Shown one piece after another: positions 12,538-36,547 of a stretch of DNA of 64,000 nt (position 1 is its first letter; the number at the start of each line of letters is the position of its first letter). The stretch lies in the NCBI GenBank assembly GCA_024734555.1, contig JANPWX010000033.1, positions 8,001,402 to 8,065,401 of the forward strand. Reading direction: 5' to 3'. A program made the position numbers and the translations under genes. The notes below the pieces were generated by a model that worked only from the letters and a program-made list of their open reading frames with translations, had not been told where the DNA came from and searched no databases. This DNA is from Trochalopteron elliotii (taxonomy: Eukaryota > Chordata > Aves > Passeriformes > Leiothrichidae).

Positions 12538-15500
12538 GTGTTTCCAGCAGCCTTCTGGCCTGCACACATCCCTGCCTTGCCTTCCTCCAGGGCTGATCTT
12601 CCTGCCAGCTTTGCAAACAGCTCAGAAAGGGTCACATTTTTGGACTAGCCCAGATTTTGCTGTCTCCATTTTTGGAAACACTAATTGAGAAGTGTTTATA
12701 GTTATCTGAAAGTTCTTAAAAATTTGGAATGCCAGAAATTCACCTCCCAGTGATGGAAGAGTTGGGTGCCCTAAAATCTGAGAGCTTCACTTGGGGCTTG
12801 TTCCTCCCTGCCCACGCTGCAGGGGCACAGCGTGTTCTGGAGCTTTGCAGGAACAGTACTTCTGTAATCAGCACACGATGAAGAGATGATTAAGCCTTGA
12901 GAGGTTATAAGAGTTATGTTGGAAATGCAGAAAATATATTCTGAATATAAGTTTGTGTTTGTGGACCAAGAGTTTTTCAGGGCAATCAATTTTTGATTTA
13001 CAGTTAAGACATTGGCCAGTGACTGACAGCAGAACCTTCAGCTCTCAGCATCTGTCAGGAAAGTACCTCATGTTTTTAAATTGATTTGTGTAATGGGATT
13101 TGTTGTGACCTTATAGAAGTAGTTTGGAAAAAGTCCTCAAAAGTAAAGCCTTCTGCATCCTCAGAAATCTGTTCCATGTGTGAGCACTGCACTGATCCCA
13201 GACTCCTGAGAAACTGGGGAGCTGCTTCCAGAGTGAGTGAGAGAAATTCTGACTGTGCTTTGTCTTTCTGTCCCAAGGTTTTACTACTGTGCTCAGTAAC
13301 TAAGGAGGCAAGCCACATGTGAAGAGTGTAATTTCTGAGGTAGCACAAGGCTTTTGCCCTGGGGTCTTCAGCAAAGAGATCTTTTTCCTTTGTATTTCTG
13401 TCTGAGACTGTTTTGACAGAAGAATAGCTGACTCTTTATATTTTCTCTGTGTTTAACAGCATGTGTTTTATGTGCTTGCATTGCAAAAGTGTAAATCCCA
13501 GAATAAACAGATGACAAATTCCAGAGTTTTAAGCTGTCTAGTTGCAGCAGTGTCTGTACCCATGGAGAGAGCAGCACGTCCCAGTCCCTGAGCCGTGAGC
13601 ATCCTCTGAGAGGGGAAGAGTCCTTCCTTCCCCACAGATAACTGCAGATGTCAGTGTGTGAGGCTGGGCTCTATTGATTTTGGTAATTGTCTGCTGTACA
13701 TCAGAAAAGCTACAATATCCTCAGGGTACAGCAAGCAGGTTTGTGGGGTTTTTTTCCACTGTGAGCCACCCAAAGGACATAGATTTTTGTTTTTGCTCTC
13801 TATATGAGCAAAGATTGTCTCTGAAGTGCTGCATCAAAGCCCATCATTTAGAAAATTCTGATCTTATGTTCAGGGCTGCAGGTTTGGGCAGTGCCCCAGC
13901 ACCCTCATGGCTCTTTCCAGTTTAATTACCCCCAGTGCCAGATAGCCATCCATGTTTTATTTATTAATTGAATTTGTGACATCGCCTACCAGATGTTTGG
14001 TGATTTTCTGTATATTAAATTATCCATTTAAAGGAAAGAGGAAACCAAATTTTGAGCTCTGGTGGAGCTAATCTGACTTTTAAACTGAAGGTTGCGCTGA
14101 GTTTTAGGGAAGAGGGGAAAAGCAAAAGAACTGATGCCCCAACTATTTTTTTTAATGGTTGCATGAACCACCTCTACTCTGACTTAACCACTTCACTAAA
14201 TTTCAATTAGATGACTTGAATAGTGACTATTGGGATAAATATCCTTGAAAGAAAGCAATAAAGAACAGTAATTAGTGACAGGAACTTCACTTTTTCATGA
14301 GAGCAGACAAAATCCAACAACTTCACTCTCTCCTGGTATTCCTTTTGGCTTAATGTGAGATAGACATGGGTTTCTTTAGTGCCACATTTTTGGTATCTGA
14401 TTTAGAGTTCTGAAAAAGTTAGGGCTCTGTTGATTGACTATGAATAAACTTAGAATTATGATATGCATGAAAACTTTTTTTTTTTTGGTCAGTAGTCAAA
14501 ATGTGATATGTCTAGGTCTTGCTCCATTCTGTGGGTATAAATGAAAAGCTTTATCAACATAAACTGATTTAAGCATAGTAGCAAGTGTGACTCCAAAACT
14601 TCATAGCAACAGAATTCACAACTGATGCATCCTGGTATAATGTGATTGAAGCTGATGCTGTTGTACCTGTTTGTGCCACAATACATTTATTTTTGTAGCT
14701 GCCTTTCCATGGAGAGAGGCCCCAACTGTTGGTGGGCAGAGCTGTGCCAGGCTGTGTCAGCTGCAGCCCATCAGATCCTCTCAGCAGTGCTGCACGGATG
14801 CTCCGGGGCTCTGCAGAGCTGGCAGTGCCTGGGGCTGCACAGCCCGTGGGGGTGGCAGGGTGGAGACTCCCCCACACCACCCAGCAAAGACAGTGGAGTG
14901 GCTGTGTCCTTCCTGCTTCTTTGAATTCCCACGGGATGCAGAGAGATGCTGGGAAGGGGGGAGTGTGTTGTTGGAATGGAGTGGCTTTGGTTTTGTATGG
15001 CATTCAGGTCAGGTTGGAGCTGAGGCCCCAACAGCTTTTTCCTCTTTCAGTTGTAGGCTGTTGCTCTTGTGCAAGTAGTAAAAATCTTAAAAGGTTTTGG
15101 CTGCAGATGAGGGCAGCAATACAAAATAAAGTTTTATCTGTTTCTTTTTGAAGTTTGCATATGAATTTCTGGCAGTTTAAGAATGCCTTTTCTTTGACTG
15201 GGATCTGCTGCTGTCAAGTGATTGTGCTTCCACGTGGCCTCCTCTTCTTGTATGTGCGTTTTCACTGCCTTCATTTGTGAAACATCCATGCACCTGCCTT
15301 CTAACTTGCTTTACAGTGCTTCTGAGAAGGTATCCCTGGAGGACATTGCTTCTTCTCCTTTCTTTACTGAATTTGTTCCCCACTCCTTTTGTGTTCCCTG
15401 TGTTCTTTAGAGAATGGGATTATCTCATTCTTCCATTTTTAGGTAGATGGGGTAAAAGGCTTAAACTTCTTCACAAGTTCCTTTCCTCCTGCTGTGCTCC

Positions 15501-16106
15501 AGATACACAAATAATATGTTTGGAACTGTGAATCATAAAGAAATATTTTCTATCATATTTAAGTGGGATTTAGGTAGCTCTATGAGATATGCTGCAGTAT
15601 CTTCCTTTGTCTTATCAAGGACTTGACCTCCACCTTCACTGTTTATTTTTGGAAAGAGAAGTAAAACAAGGGTGTGTATGTAAAACTGGTGAACATTTTC
15701 AATCTCCTTCAATATTGTAAATAAACTAATTGTCTGTTGTTGTTTCAATTCTAACTTCTCTGTTATTTCTGTTGGTTTTGGAGACCACTTTGCATCTCAA
15801 GGTATTTATTGTCCATACTGAGAGCAAAGATACAAAGATATCAGGGCAAGACATTTTGTAGATTGGTTTCTCCTGCTCAGTATTTTTGAACAGCATCCCT
15901 TAAAATAGAAATGCAAAACTATGTGTCCTACTTTCCCCTCACTAAAATAGATGTCTTTTGTTAATTTTAGATACAGCAGAGCAGGATATGTAATTAATGA
16001 TATCAAAGAATCCATATGATATTCAACAGGGTCCTAACATCAAGGACAAAAGAAGTCTGACAACAGCTATCCCTAATGATTTGGTTTGTAAAATGTTTTA
16101 TTTCAG

Positions 16107-16294
16107 GAAGTTGGATGCTTTCATCTACGATGCAGCAGTGCTGAATTACAAGGCTGGAAGAGATGAAGGCTGCAAACTTGTCACAATAGGCAGTGGGTAC
16201 ATCTTTGCCACGACTGGCTATGGGATTGCTCTCCAGAAAGGATCACCTTGGAAGAGACAAATTGATCTCGCCCTCCTGCAGTTTGTGGGAGACG
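16107..16294 (+). CDS. GRIN2A: GRIN2A (GluN2A) exon, ligand-binding domain D2 lobe, human residues about 724-785
   Basis: This internal exon completes the Gly codon left by the previous exon and encodes [11 protein letters not shown] followed by the rest of the D2 lobe, ending in QFVGD and the first base of a Gly codon. As recalled, it is identical to human GluN2A over its whole length. It carries Asp731, which helps hold glutamate in the binding cleft, and Cys745, which forms a disulfide with Cys800 in the next exon. The acceptor is TTTCAG|G and the donor is G|gtaggg, a weaker site than the previous one. The 188-bp length is what I recall for the orthologous mammalian exon. Complete identity in a bird fits strong constraint on the glutamate site. 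Confidence 0.98.
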
Positions 16295-28955
<12,661 letters not shown>

Positions 28956-30743
28956 GGTATTTACAGTTGCATTCATGGAGTACACATTGAAGAGAAAAAG
29001 AAGTCTCCTGACTTTTCTTTGACCAATTCACAAACCAACATGTTAAAACTGCTGCGAACAGCAAAAAACATGACCAATATCAATCCTTCAAGAATTGACT
29101 CCCCCAAAAGAACAGCTGATTTTATTCAGAGGGGTTCTTTGATTATGGACATGGTCATGGATAAGGGAAACTTGATATTTTCTGATAACAGATCCTTTCA
29201 GACAAAGGACAACTTTTTTGGTGACAACATAAGTGAACTGCAGACACTTCCTGGCAACCGACACAAGGACAATCTGAACAACTATGTTTTCCAAGGGCAG
29301 CATCCTCTCACACTGAATGAGTCCAATCCAAATACAGTAGAGGTTGCAGTAACAACAGAAGCAAAAGTGAACTCCAGACCCAGGCAGCTTTGGAGGAAAT
29401 CTGTTGAATCTTTACGCCAAGATTCTGTACGTCCGGGCCAAGGTCCCCAGAGAGAAAACGGGTCAGAGGAAAACAGGCAGCTTTCCTTGAAAAGCCAAAG
29501 ATACCTTCCTGAAGAGATTGTCCATTCAGATGTATCAGAGACATCAAGCAGAGCTACTTGCCACATGGAAGCTGAAAACAACAACAAGCACCACAAAACC
29601 AAGGACAATTTTAAAAAAAGGACAGGAGCATCAAAATACCCAAAAGACTGTAGTGAAGTGGAACTGACATATCTGAAAACCAAACAGGGCTCTCCACGGG
29701 ATAAGATCTACACAATTGATGCTGACAAGGAGCCAGGATTCCGCTTGGACACACCTCAGTACATTGAAAACATTGTCCTTCCAGAACCTGTAGAGCTCCC
29801 TGATGTTTACCAAGATCACAACGACAACTACAGGAAAGCTGAACACGCTAACAGGACTCCATCACATAACGAAGACAGTCTTCCAAATAATGACCAGTAT
29901 AAACTGTTTAAGCACTACACTCTCAAAGAAAAAAATACTTCCCTAGGTGACATGAACGATAGGTACAGACAGAATTCCACCCACTGCAGGAGCTGTCTCT
30001 CCAACATGCCCACGTATGCAGGGCACTACTCGACCAGATCTCCCTACAAATGCGACGCGTGCTTGCGGATGGGGAACCTCTATGATATTGAGGAAGATCA
30101 GATGCTGCAGGACACAACGAACTTATCACTTCCTGAAGAAATATATGAGCGTACTTGGTCACAAAGTAGTGCTCTGCAATATCATAAAAAGAATAAACTG
30201 AGGATTAGCAGGCAACACTCTTTTGATAATATCGCCGATAAGTCCAGGGAAATTGATATTGGAAGACCTTCTCGTAGTATAAGCTTGAAAGAACGAGAGA
30301 AATTTCTTCAAAGTAGTCCATATGCAAGCATGTTTAGTGTTCCCTCAAGCAAACTGTTGAGCAACAAGGCCTCACTTGTGACTCATGCTCTGGAGGACAG
30401 TAAGCGGAGCAAGTCCCTGTACGCTGTTCACTCGGATGATAACCCCTTCCTGCACTCCTATCGTGATGACCAGCATTTATCTCTTAGGCGAAGTCCAGCT
30501 GATCTTTATAAACATTCATTGCCAACAAGAGGAAGAAATGATAATTATTTAAGGTCATCCATACAGTCTACAGCATCATATTCTTCCAGGGATGGTCGGA
30601 TCCATAATGACATGTACATTTCAGAGCATGTTTTGCCTTACGTTGCAAATAGGAATAGCTTTTACTCAACTCCAAGGGTTTTAAATTCCTGTAGCAATAC
30701 ACGTGTGTATAAGAAAAGGCCTAGCATTGAATCAGATGTTTAA
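28956..30743 (+). CDS. GRIN2A: GRIN2A (GluN2A) terminal coding exon: cytoplasmic C-terminal domain, 595 aa plus stop
   Basis: This exon encodes nearly the whole cytoplasmic tail, the part that anchors and traffics the receptor at synapses. It starts in phase 0 after ATTACAG with [13 protein letters not shown] (human Gly866, including palmitoylated Cys870) and ends at TAA 30741-30743. Length is 595 residues against 599 in human, with small gaps. Conserved features: the second palmitoylation cluster, a CxxC-x18-CxxC pattern (29985-30062; human Cys1214, 1217, 1236, 1239); KLRISRQHS with the Ser1291 phosphosite region; Tyr1325 and Tyr1387 (Src-family sites); Ser1459; and the PDZ ligand ESDV (30729-30740), which binds PSD-95-type MAGUKs. 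Changes from recalled human sequence: Tyr1292 is Phe (30222-30224), L1319/L1320 is Phe-Leu (30303-30308), and Met1457 is Arg (30717-30719). No frameshift or stop interrupts it. The similarity is to GluN2A, not GluN2B. Confidence 0.98.
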   Translation, partial: GIYSCIHGVHIEEKKKSPDFSLTNSQTNMLKLLRTAKNMTNINPSRIDSPKRTADFIQRGSLIMDMVMDKGNLIFSDNRSFQTKDNFFGDNISELQTLPGNRHKDNLNNYVFQGQHPLTLNESNPNTVEVAVTTEAKVNSRPRQLWRKSVESLRQDSVRPGQGPQRENGSEENRQLSLKSQRYLPEEIVHSDVSETSSRATCHMEAENNNKHHKTKDNFKKRTGASKYPKDCSEVELTYLKTKQGSPRDKIYTIDADKEPGFRLDTPQYIENIVLPEPVELPDVYQDHNDNYRKAEHANRTPSHNEDSLPNNDQYKLFKHYTLKEKNTSLGDMNDRYRQNSTHCRSCLSNMPTYAGHYSTRSPYKCDACLRMGNLYDIEEDQMLQDTTNLSLPEEIYERTWSQSSALQYHKKNKLRISRQHSFDNIADKSREIDIGRPSRSISLKEREKFLQSSPYASMFSVPSSKLLSNKASLVTHALEDSKRSKSLYAVHSDDNPFLHSYRDDQHLSLRRSPADLYKHSLPTRGRNDNYLRSSIQSTASYSSRDGRIHNDMYISEHVLPYVANRNSFYSTPRVLNSCSNTRVYKKRPSIESDV

Positions 30744-31670
30744 ATTTTCCATGAACACTTTATCTATAGGGAAGGAATAGTTGCCACCATCTTAGAGGGA
30801 GAATTTTTCCTTTTAACAGTATCCTGCTCTGCTAAATGATACATAAACCTCTCCCTTTCCCAATGTACTTTTGTACATGAATAGGTAAACTGGTATGCTC
30901 TGAACTATCCTTTTAAAATATGTCTTGTTGAAAAGGATGAAAAATTAGCCATTTATGTATGCTTTATATATAAATGGCAAGTTGTACTGACATAGCCCCA
31001 ATATATGTTGGCAACTATGCTGTTTTGTACCTAATTATTTTACTATTTCGGTTATTCTAATTTATGTTGCTAAGTATCATTCAATGTACTTTTGTCCTTA
31101 GAAATGTTTAATGATTTTCTAGTACTGGATAAGCAATATGGTATGCATGTAGTATGACACAGACAAGAAATAGGGATGCATTTGCACAGATTCAAAAGTA
31201 AGATTCTAAAAGAGAACAGAAAGCTAAGACTTCCAAAAATATATTTTAGCTTCATAATCATTTTCAAAGCCAAATAAGAATTAAAAAAAAAAAATCCCCA
31301 AACCCCAGGACCTTAGTAAAATACAGTGTGTTAGCACAAAATTAGTATGTTCCTTCTAGACTGACAGACAGTAGATGGGAAGGCAGTAACCCCAAACATG
31401 TGAACTGCTGTGTACCAAAAGGGAGCCCCATGGATATTGGTTAATGTCCATGTACAAATGCTTTTCTTATATTGCACATGCACTTACCATTACCAAGTAA
31501 GTTCATTGAAAAGTTTGCAGTAATCGTGTCAGAAATTTCACAGCTGCCTAATCCAGAGTATATATTTTTAGATATCACTATATGGCACTTACTATGGAGC
31601 TGTGGACTTTATTAGTAACCTTGAGGCCTAATGTGTACGTAAGTTTGCATTTGCCCCTTACTGGTGATTA

Positions 31671-31677
31671 CTCAGGG
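31671..31677 (+). promoter_or_regulatory. miR-125b seed match (7mer-m8) in GRIN2A 3' UTR
   Basis: CTCAGGG is the exact complement of miR-125 bases 2-8. It lies about 0.9 kb after the stop codon and is followed by C, so it is a 7mer-m8 and not an 8mer. NR2A mRNA is an established miR-125b target in mammals, which makes this match more credible than a random seed hit. Confidence 0.5.
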
Positions 31678-31896
31678 CTGTATAGTATTTCTTTTATTCT
31701 TTCACTTCCCAAACCAAATCCCAACCCACTGTAGTTCTTTGTTCATAGTGTATTAGTGACAACTAATTAATTGTATATTAATAGTATTAAAGCTGTTAAT
31801 ACAGTATCAAACACCGACAGCCATAAGTTCAGTGTGATCCGTGAGGAGTGTGGTACCATTTATTTGCATACACAGAGAAGGATTAACACCTAACAC

Positions 31897-31923
31897 CTGT
31901 GGAAGGATTTCTTCCTTCCACAG
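31897..31923 (+). other. Perfect 11-bp hairpin, 5-nt loop, in 3' UTR
   Basis: CTGTGGAAGGA at 31897-31907 pairs fully with TCCTTCCACAG at 31913-31923 around a TTTCT loop. In RNA this would be a stable short stem-loop. It is too short for a microRNA precursor, so a binding site for a double-strand-binding protein is the more likely role, if it has one. Confidence 0.7.
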
Positions 31924-32548
31924 TATTGTGCATATTTGTTGAACATCAGACCATTTTTCTAACCTCTCCAATCAAGTCTGTTATATAAAGTGAATATATG
32001 CACACGTAACTAAGAAACAGTATCTTTATTATCACTTACTGATACACAAAGGTATTCACATAACAGGGATGCATTGCTATATGACTTTTCCTTCTGTAGA
32101 TGTCAATCACATTATTTCACAAATAAAATGTCTGCTACACACTCCTCCTTACCCTCACTGGAAGAAAAAAACCCACTAGATTTTAACCATAAGAGAGCAT
32201 GAAAGGGAAGAGAGGAAGACTTTCAGGAGAAGAGTGTACAGCTGTAAATTTAATTTCAACTAAAGAAGTAAATATAATTTCTAATACATTTTACTACTGA
32301 AAGTGTTCCAGAGGTGGTGCTCTCCCATTTTTCTGCTACTCTGACAATTGCTTTAGGATTTTTGTGTAAAGGAAATTTAGATTATTCAAGCATTATTCCC
32401 TCCATTTCACTGAAGAACAGTGAGCAGGGAAACCATTACCACTGTGAATTGGAAAATGTGAATATTATCCTAACTTTTCTCTAAACTGAAACTCTTTTCA
32501 GCAGAATTGTGCCTGTCAGCTGTAATTGAAGCATCTGCATGCCAGAGG

Positions 32549-32588
32549 TGCAGTATGCTGTGTGTTTAATTTAGAGCAGCATACTGCA
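32549..32588 (+). other. Perfect 12-bp inverted repeat, 16-nt loop, in 3' UTR
   Basis: TGCAGTATGCTG at 32549-32560 is the exact reverse complement of CAGCATACTGCA at 32577-32588. A further TGCA/TGCA pairing (32536-32539 with 32598-32601) could extend it across an internal loop of about nine nucleotides per side. Confidence 0.7.
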
Positions 32589-32663
32589 GAGCAGAGTTGC
32601 AAACGGGAGATAATATAAATGATGTGTAGGGAAAGTCAAAGCTTCTTGAATTTTGTTTACAGC

Positions 32664-32679
32664 TTTTTTTTTTTTTTTT
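32664..32679 (+). repeat. Poly-T tract (T16) in 3' UTR
   Basis: This is a run of 16 T, one of four T13-T16 runs in the inferred UTR. In RNA these would be poly-U tracts, typical binding sites for ELAV/Hu and related proteins. Confidence 0.85.
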
Positions 32680-32752
32680 ATGAAACAGATTTAAACTGAC
32701 TTTGGCTATCGAAGTCCAGAATGAGTTCTTGGTATTTGCATTTGTATTTGTA

Positions 32753-32773
32753 CCTTCACCGTGATGGTGAAGG
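32753..32773 (+). other. 8-bp hairpin in 3' UTR
   Basis: CCTTCACC at 32753-32760 pairs with GGTGAAGG at 32766-32773 around GTGAT. A G-U pair inside the loop could shorten it to three bases. Confidence 0.6.
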
Positions 32774-33287
32774 ATGATATTTTTTAAGGAATGAGATTTG
32801 GGCTTCCGAGTCTCTTTCCAGCTTCCAAAAATCTCAGTATACTTTATTATAAGTACGATCAGAAAGCATATCTATGGGTATCTCTATGCTGTTCAGGTAA
32901 AAATATGTTTTGGGTATTCTTTATTCAACATTTGGTCATAATTATTGGCCCTGATTCACATGGGATGCTTTCTGGTTCCTCACTGGAGGGAGTTTTTATA
33001 AACAGAGGTTCCTTACCTGCCCTTAGAGAGACTCAGATTTCTTAGGAAGAATTGTGTGAGCTAAGCAGGGTTAGGATGTGTGTGGGATGAACACTACTTG
33101 GCATGAACCCAAACCTTTTCCCAAAGACACAAGTATGTTTTGCTCTTAAGTCTACAGGAAGGCAAATGCACTGAAGGCATAATGTTGTAATGGATGTAAT
33201 AAAAATATTTCAGGAAAATTTTAATATCCAATCCAAATCATAGTATATTAACTAAAATACAAAGTGTTTTGAACTCTCTGGTATGTT

Positions 33288-33310
33288 TCAGCAGATACGA
33301 TATTTGCTGA
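33288..33310 (+). other. 10-pair hairpin with triloop in 3' UTR
   Basis: TCAGCAGATA at 33288-33297 pairs with TATTTGCTGA at 33301-33310 with one G-U wobble and a CGA loop. It lies among the cluster of stem-loops between 31.9 and 33.3 kb. Confidence 0.6.
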
Positions 33311-35355
33311 TGTCATGCCAAATCCTGCCATGGAAGTTGCTGAACATTTTACCAAGTAAATCATAAAAGTCAGTGGTGGCTCTTGTCTTTCACCTCATCA
33401 TAAAGCTCTCAAGTATTTGTTGATCACCCAAGTCTTTTGTATCATCATCTCTATCTAACCAGACACACGATTCAATATTTATACAAGTACTGTATGTGAA
33501 GTTGTGGGAAAGAAAAATTCCCATTTACATTTTCTCTCTTGAGATTCAGTTGTAAACATCCTCAACCCAGGTGGATTTATCTTTCTGTGAAATGTACAAG
33601 CAAATTAGCTACAACAAAATATATTGCAGTGTTTGCTTTTTCTGATTTGAGCAGATTTCTGGTGACTGTAGAGATTTATTATTATTATCTGCAATATGCA
33701 ATACAACCACCTGCCCTAAACCAAAATAAAGAGACCGAGGGAAGACTTGATAATGTTGCACAGCAGTTGTTCACATGGAAATATAAGATGCTGCCTTAAA
33801 GAGGGAAAAAACCCCACCAGATAGTGAAAGTAGAGGGAGTAAGAGTCTGCATGCATTTGTTGTTTTGATCTTGGCGTAAATCCGAGTGATAAAGGGGGAA
33901 GGAGAGCTGAGGCAGGGCTGTGGGCAGTAGCCGGTGCAGATGTGCTCGTGTAAAGAAGAAGCAGCTGAGAAGTTGAAGAAAAATCTTCAACAGAGCCACA
34001 AGCCACAGCTTGTGAGGCTCAGCCGTAGAGCGCGTGGAATTCTGAGTTTTGCCTGAGCTTTGTTGATATATTTGCACTGACTTTCAATTAAACTGAGATC
34101 AAGACTTTCTGTATTTCCCTCTCTCTCACTCTAGCTGCTGCTATACTTGAAGAGGAGAAAAGAATCTTCCTGCATAAGTGGCCATCCTTTCTGTACCTTT
34201 CTGGATGGTGCTGGTGACTTGTTACATTTTCCTGATTACAGCTCTAGCAGTTTGTTGGTCATTCCTATCACCGAGATTTCCTGTGACTCCAGCTGGAACT
34301 GAATCAGGCTGTAAATGATTTGGGCCATTCTTGGTAGCATGTCCTGTAGTGTTACACTGCTCCTGGACGACACCTTTTATGGAGGCAGGATATTGAATTG
34401 CTGAGGAATGCAGTAGGTACATGGAGGTAAAAACCAGTTACATAGACATACCTGCCTCTTGCTTTTTTTCCTTTTTTAAAGATATTGTAGAGTTTCTTCA
34501 TGTTTTTGTCTTTCCCTTTTCACTACAGTAAATTTTCCTTTTTTCTCTCTAATAGATTTTGTGTTCTGCTTGTGTTTCTTAGAACAGTGTAGCCACCCAC
34601 TAATTTAAAAGCATGGAAATAAGATATTTTAACATATAAGATAAAATTAAGGAAAATTAAGAGATTTTGCATTTCTGGAAAATTTAATTTAATGTTTTTG
34701 CAGCTTTTGCTCAGAATTCATTACTCTGCTATTTAAGAAGCGTGGCTAGGAGAAAGAGTGCTGTGGACAAACAGAAATGAAATCACCACCAGCTCACCGT
34801 GTTTTGGCAGCATCTCATAAATACATGTCTCTTTATGGTCTTTCAGGAACACTTAAGAGGTGAAATAAGGCTCGCAAGGGAAATCAGGTGTGGTTTATTT
34901 TTCCTGATGAAAGCAAATCTTTTTATACAGTTTTAAAGGAAGCAAAGGCTAGAGTTGTGTGAGTGTCTTAGGATTTCTGAACTGGAAGGCTAAGCTCTTT
35001 CTGTTACCAGTGGGAAGAGAGAGAGAAAGCAAGAGAAAACAAGCTCTCTCTGGATGGAAGTTCAGATGAGTGAAAGCTCTGGAGTGTGGGACGTGTCCAG
35101 ATATATAGTACCTCTCTCTGTTGACTTTTTAGAAAGTATAGGCTCCTAACTCAGATATGTCAGTTAGGTGAGCTTAGAAAAGCATTGGTCTGTTTATCTC
35201 CAGCCTCAAAAATCTGCCAGGTAAATCTGCCAGATTCAGCCTTGAAGGTGTTACAGGTTCCTCTGCTCATGCAAATAGGGGTTTTTGTGGAGTTTCCAGT
35301 ACCCCTTGCATAGTTGGAATAACCATTTGCTTTATACCATGTGACTACCCAGCAT

Positions 35356-35401
35356 GGGAGAAAAGTGTCAGGGAGAAAAGTGTTATTCCTTGTGGAATAA
35401 C
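35356..35401 (+). repeat. 15-bp tandem duplication followed by perfect 8-bp hairpin
   Basis: GGGAGAAAAGTGTCA (35356-35370) is followed at once by GGGAGAAAAGTGTTA (35371-35385). The end of the second copy enters a stem-loop: GTTATTCC (35382-35389), loop TTGT, GGAATAAC (35394-35401). Confidence 0.75.
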
Positions 35402-35888
35402 TTATTATTTTCATATTTCTGTGGTGTAGCATATGCACCTTAGAGATGGAGAAGATTTTGGTACTGTTCCCTCCCTTGCTGGGTTTGTCAATGTAGAACA
35501 GAAATTGTGTCACAAATCTAAGGGTCTGAGAATCTGCCTGGATTTAGGAAGAATTCAAGAGGTGAAATTTTTTTGTTGTTTTGCATTGCATTTAAGATGT
35601 ATAAAACCTAGTGAAAACAAAACTTTTTTGAAAAAATCCTCTCCTACTTGATATAAAAGAATAACTATCCTGTGGCTTGGCTAGATTGTGTCAAGTGTTA
35701 ATCATCACATTGTGTGCTTCTTTCAAGATGAGTGTCATACATTCCCTTGCTAAACTTTCCCAGCCTTGGTCCTATCTTAGCTCAAAAGTCCTTTTAAAGC
35801 AGTCCTTTTCCTGTGTAGGGCAGCCTGGTTTACAACATAAAAACAGTTTTCCAGGGATAGACTTAAATTATTTTCTTACCAATGTTGG

Positions 35889-35904
35889 TTTTTTTTTTTT
35901 TTTT
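35889..35904 (+). repeat. Poly-T tract (T16) in 3' UTR
   Basis: An uninterrupted run of 16 T within the inferred GRIN2A 3' UTR, with no other structure around it. Confidence 0.85.
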
Positions 35905-36534
35905 GATTGTTAATCTAAACTTCCTTTCTGTTGAGAGCTGAGCCTTCCAAACTTAGCGGTGCTGAAGGAACTTCTGAAAGAACATAAAGGCCTTTCAAAG
36001 TGTGACTTACAATACCAGCCATTTCCCTGCCCAGACCCACCTGTGCTGTCTTATTTAAATGTATTTAAATGTAGCAACATGTCAGCATTTGAGGGAGCTC
36101 AGTTTAATCACAGCTGTGTATTTCTTTGTGATACGGGTGTAAGTACAGACAGGAGTGTGGGGTGACAGAGGAACGGCTCCATGTGCTCTGGCTGGAGTCA
36201 CCTGTGAAGCTGTGGTTAAATGGGAGTAGCCTCACGATTGTCCTGTCTCTTCCATGTTTCTGATCATGCAGAGTGTGTGTCTGATGTGCCCATAGTGTCC
36301 GTGGTGTGAAACTCCTGTCGAGCTGCTCAGCTGTCCTGGTGGAGCTGCTCCCATGCTCACGCCCGTTCCCGTGTCGCAGCAGTGTCTGTCAGAGGGGACG
36401 TGGCTGCTTGTGCTCTCTTTGCCCGACTCAAGGGGAGCTGCAATCCTGCCCTGCTTCTCCCTGCTGTGCTGGGGAGGGTTCCTGCACTCTCTGTAAATAA
36501 GCTCTTCATTTATTTCCCTCACTCAAGCTTTAAC

Positions 36535-36547
36535 TTTTTTTTTTTTT
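36535..36547 (+). repeat. Poly-T tract (T13) in 3' UTR
   Basis: A run of 13 T followed by a run of C, giving a pyrimidine tract of about 20 bases in the inferred 3' UTR. A TGTAAATA Pumilio-type motif lies just upstream at 36492-36499. Confidence 0.85.

Noticed and set aside
12077..12616. 179-codon minus-strand open frame
   Set aside because: Intronic, low-complexity Ser/Gln/Trp-rich translation with no recognisable domain. It overlaps a tandem duplication and other open frames.
14569..15151. Several overlapping open frames of 86-144 codons on both strands
   Set aside because: They lie in a GC-richer intronic patch where stops are rare in all frames. No frame has family motifs or splice support.
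28956..30743. Assignment of the gene to GRIN2B
   Set aside because: The tail after GIYSCIHGV follows GluN2A ([11 protein letters not shown]) and not GluN2B (AIEERQS), and the end and insert pattern are of 2A type.
33578..33592. TTCTGTGAA resembling a Roquin constitutive decay element
   Set aside because: The stem extends only about four pairs, so it does not meet the structural requirement.
32122..33730. Early AATAAA hexamers as the main gene end
   Set aside because: Their downstream elements look poor compared with the signal at 41148, and the long UTR matches the mammalian gene. They stay possible alternatives.
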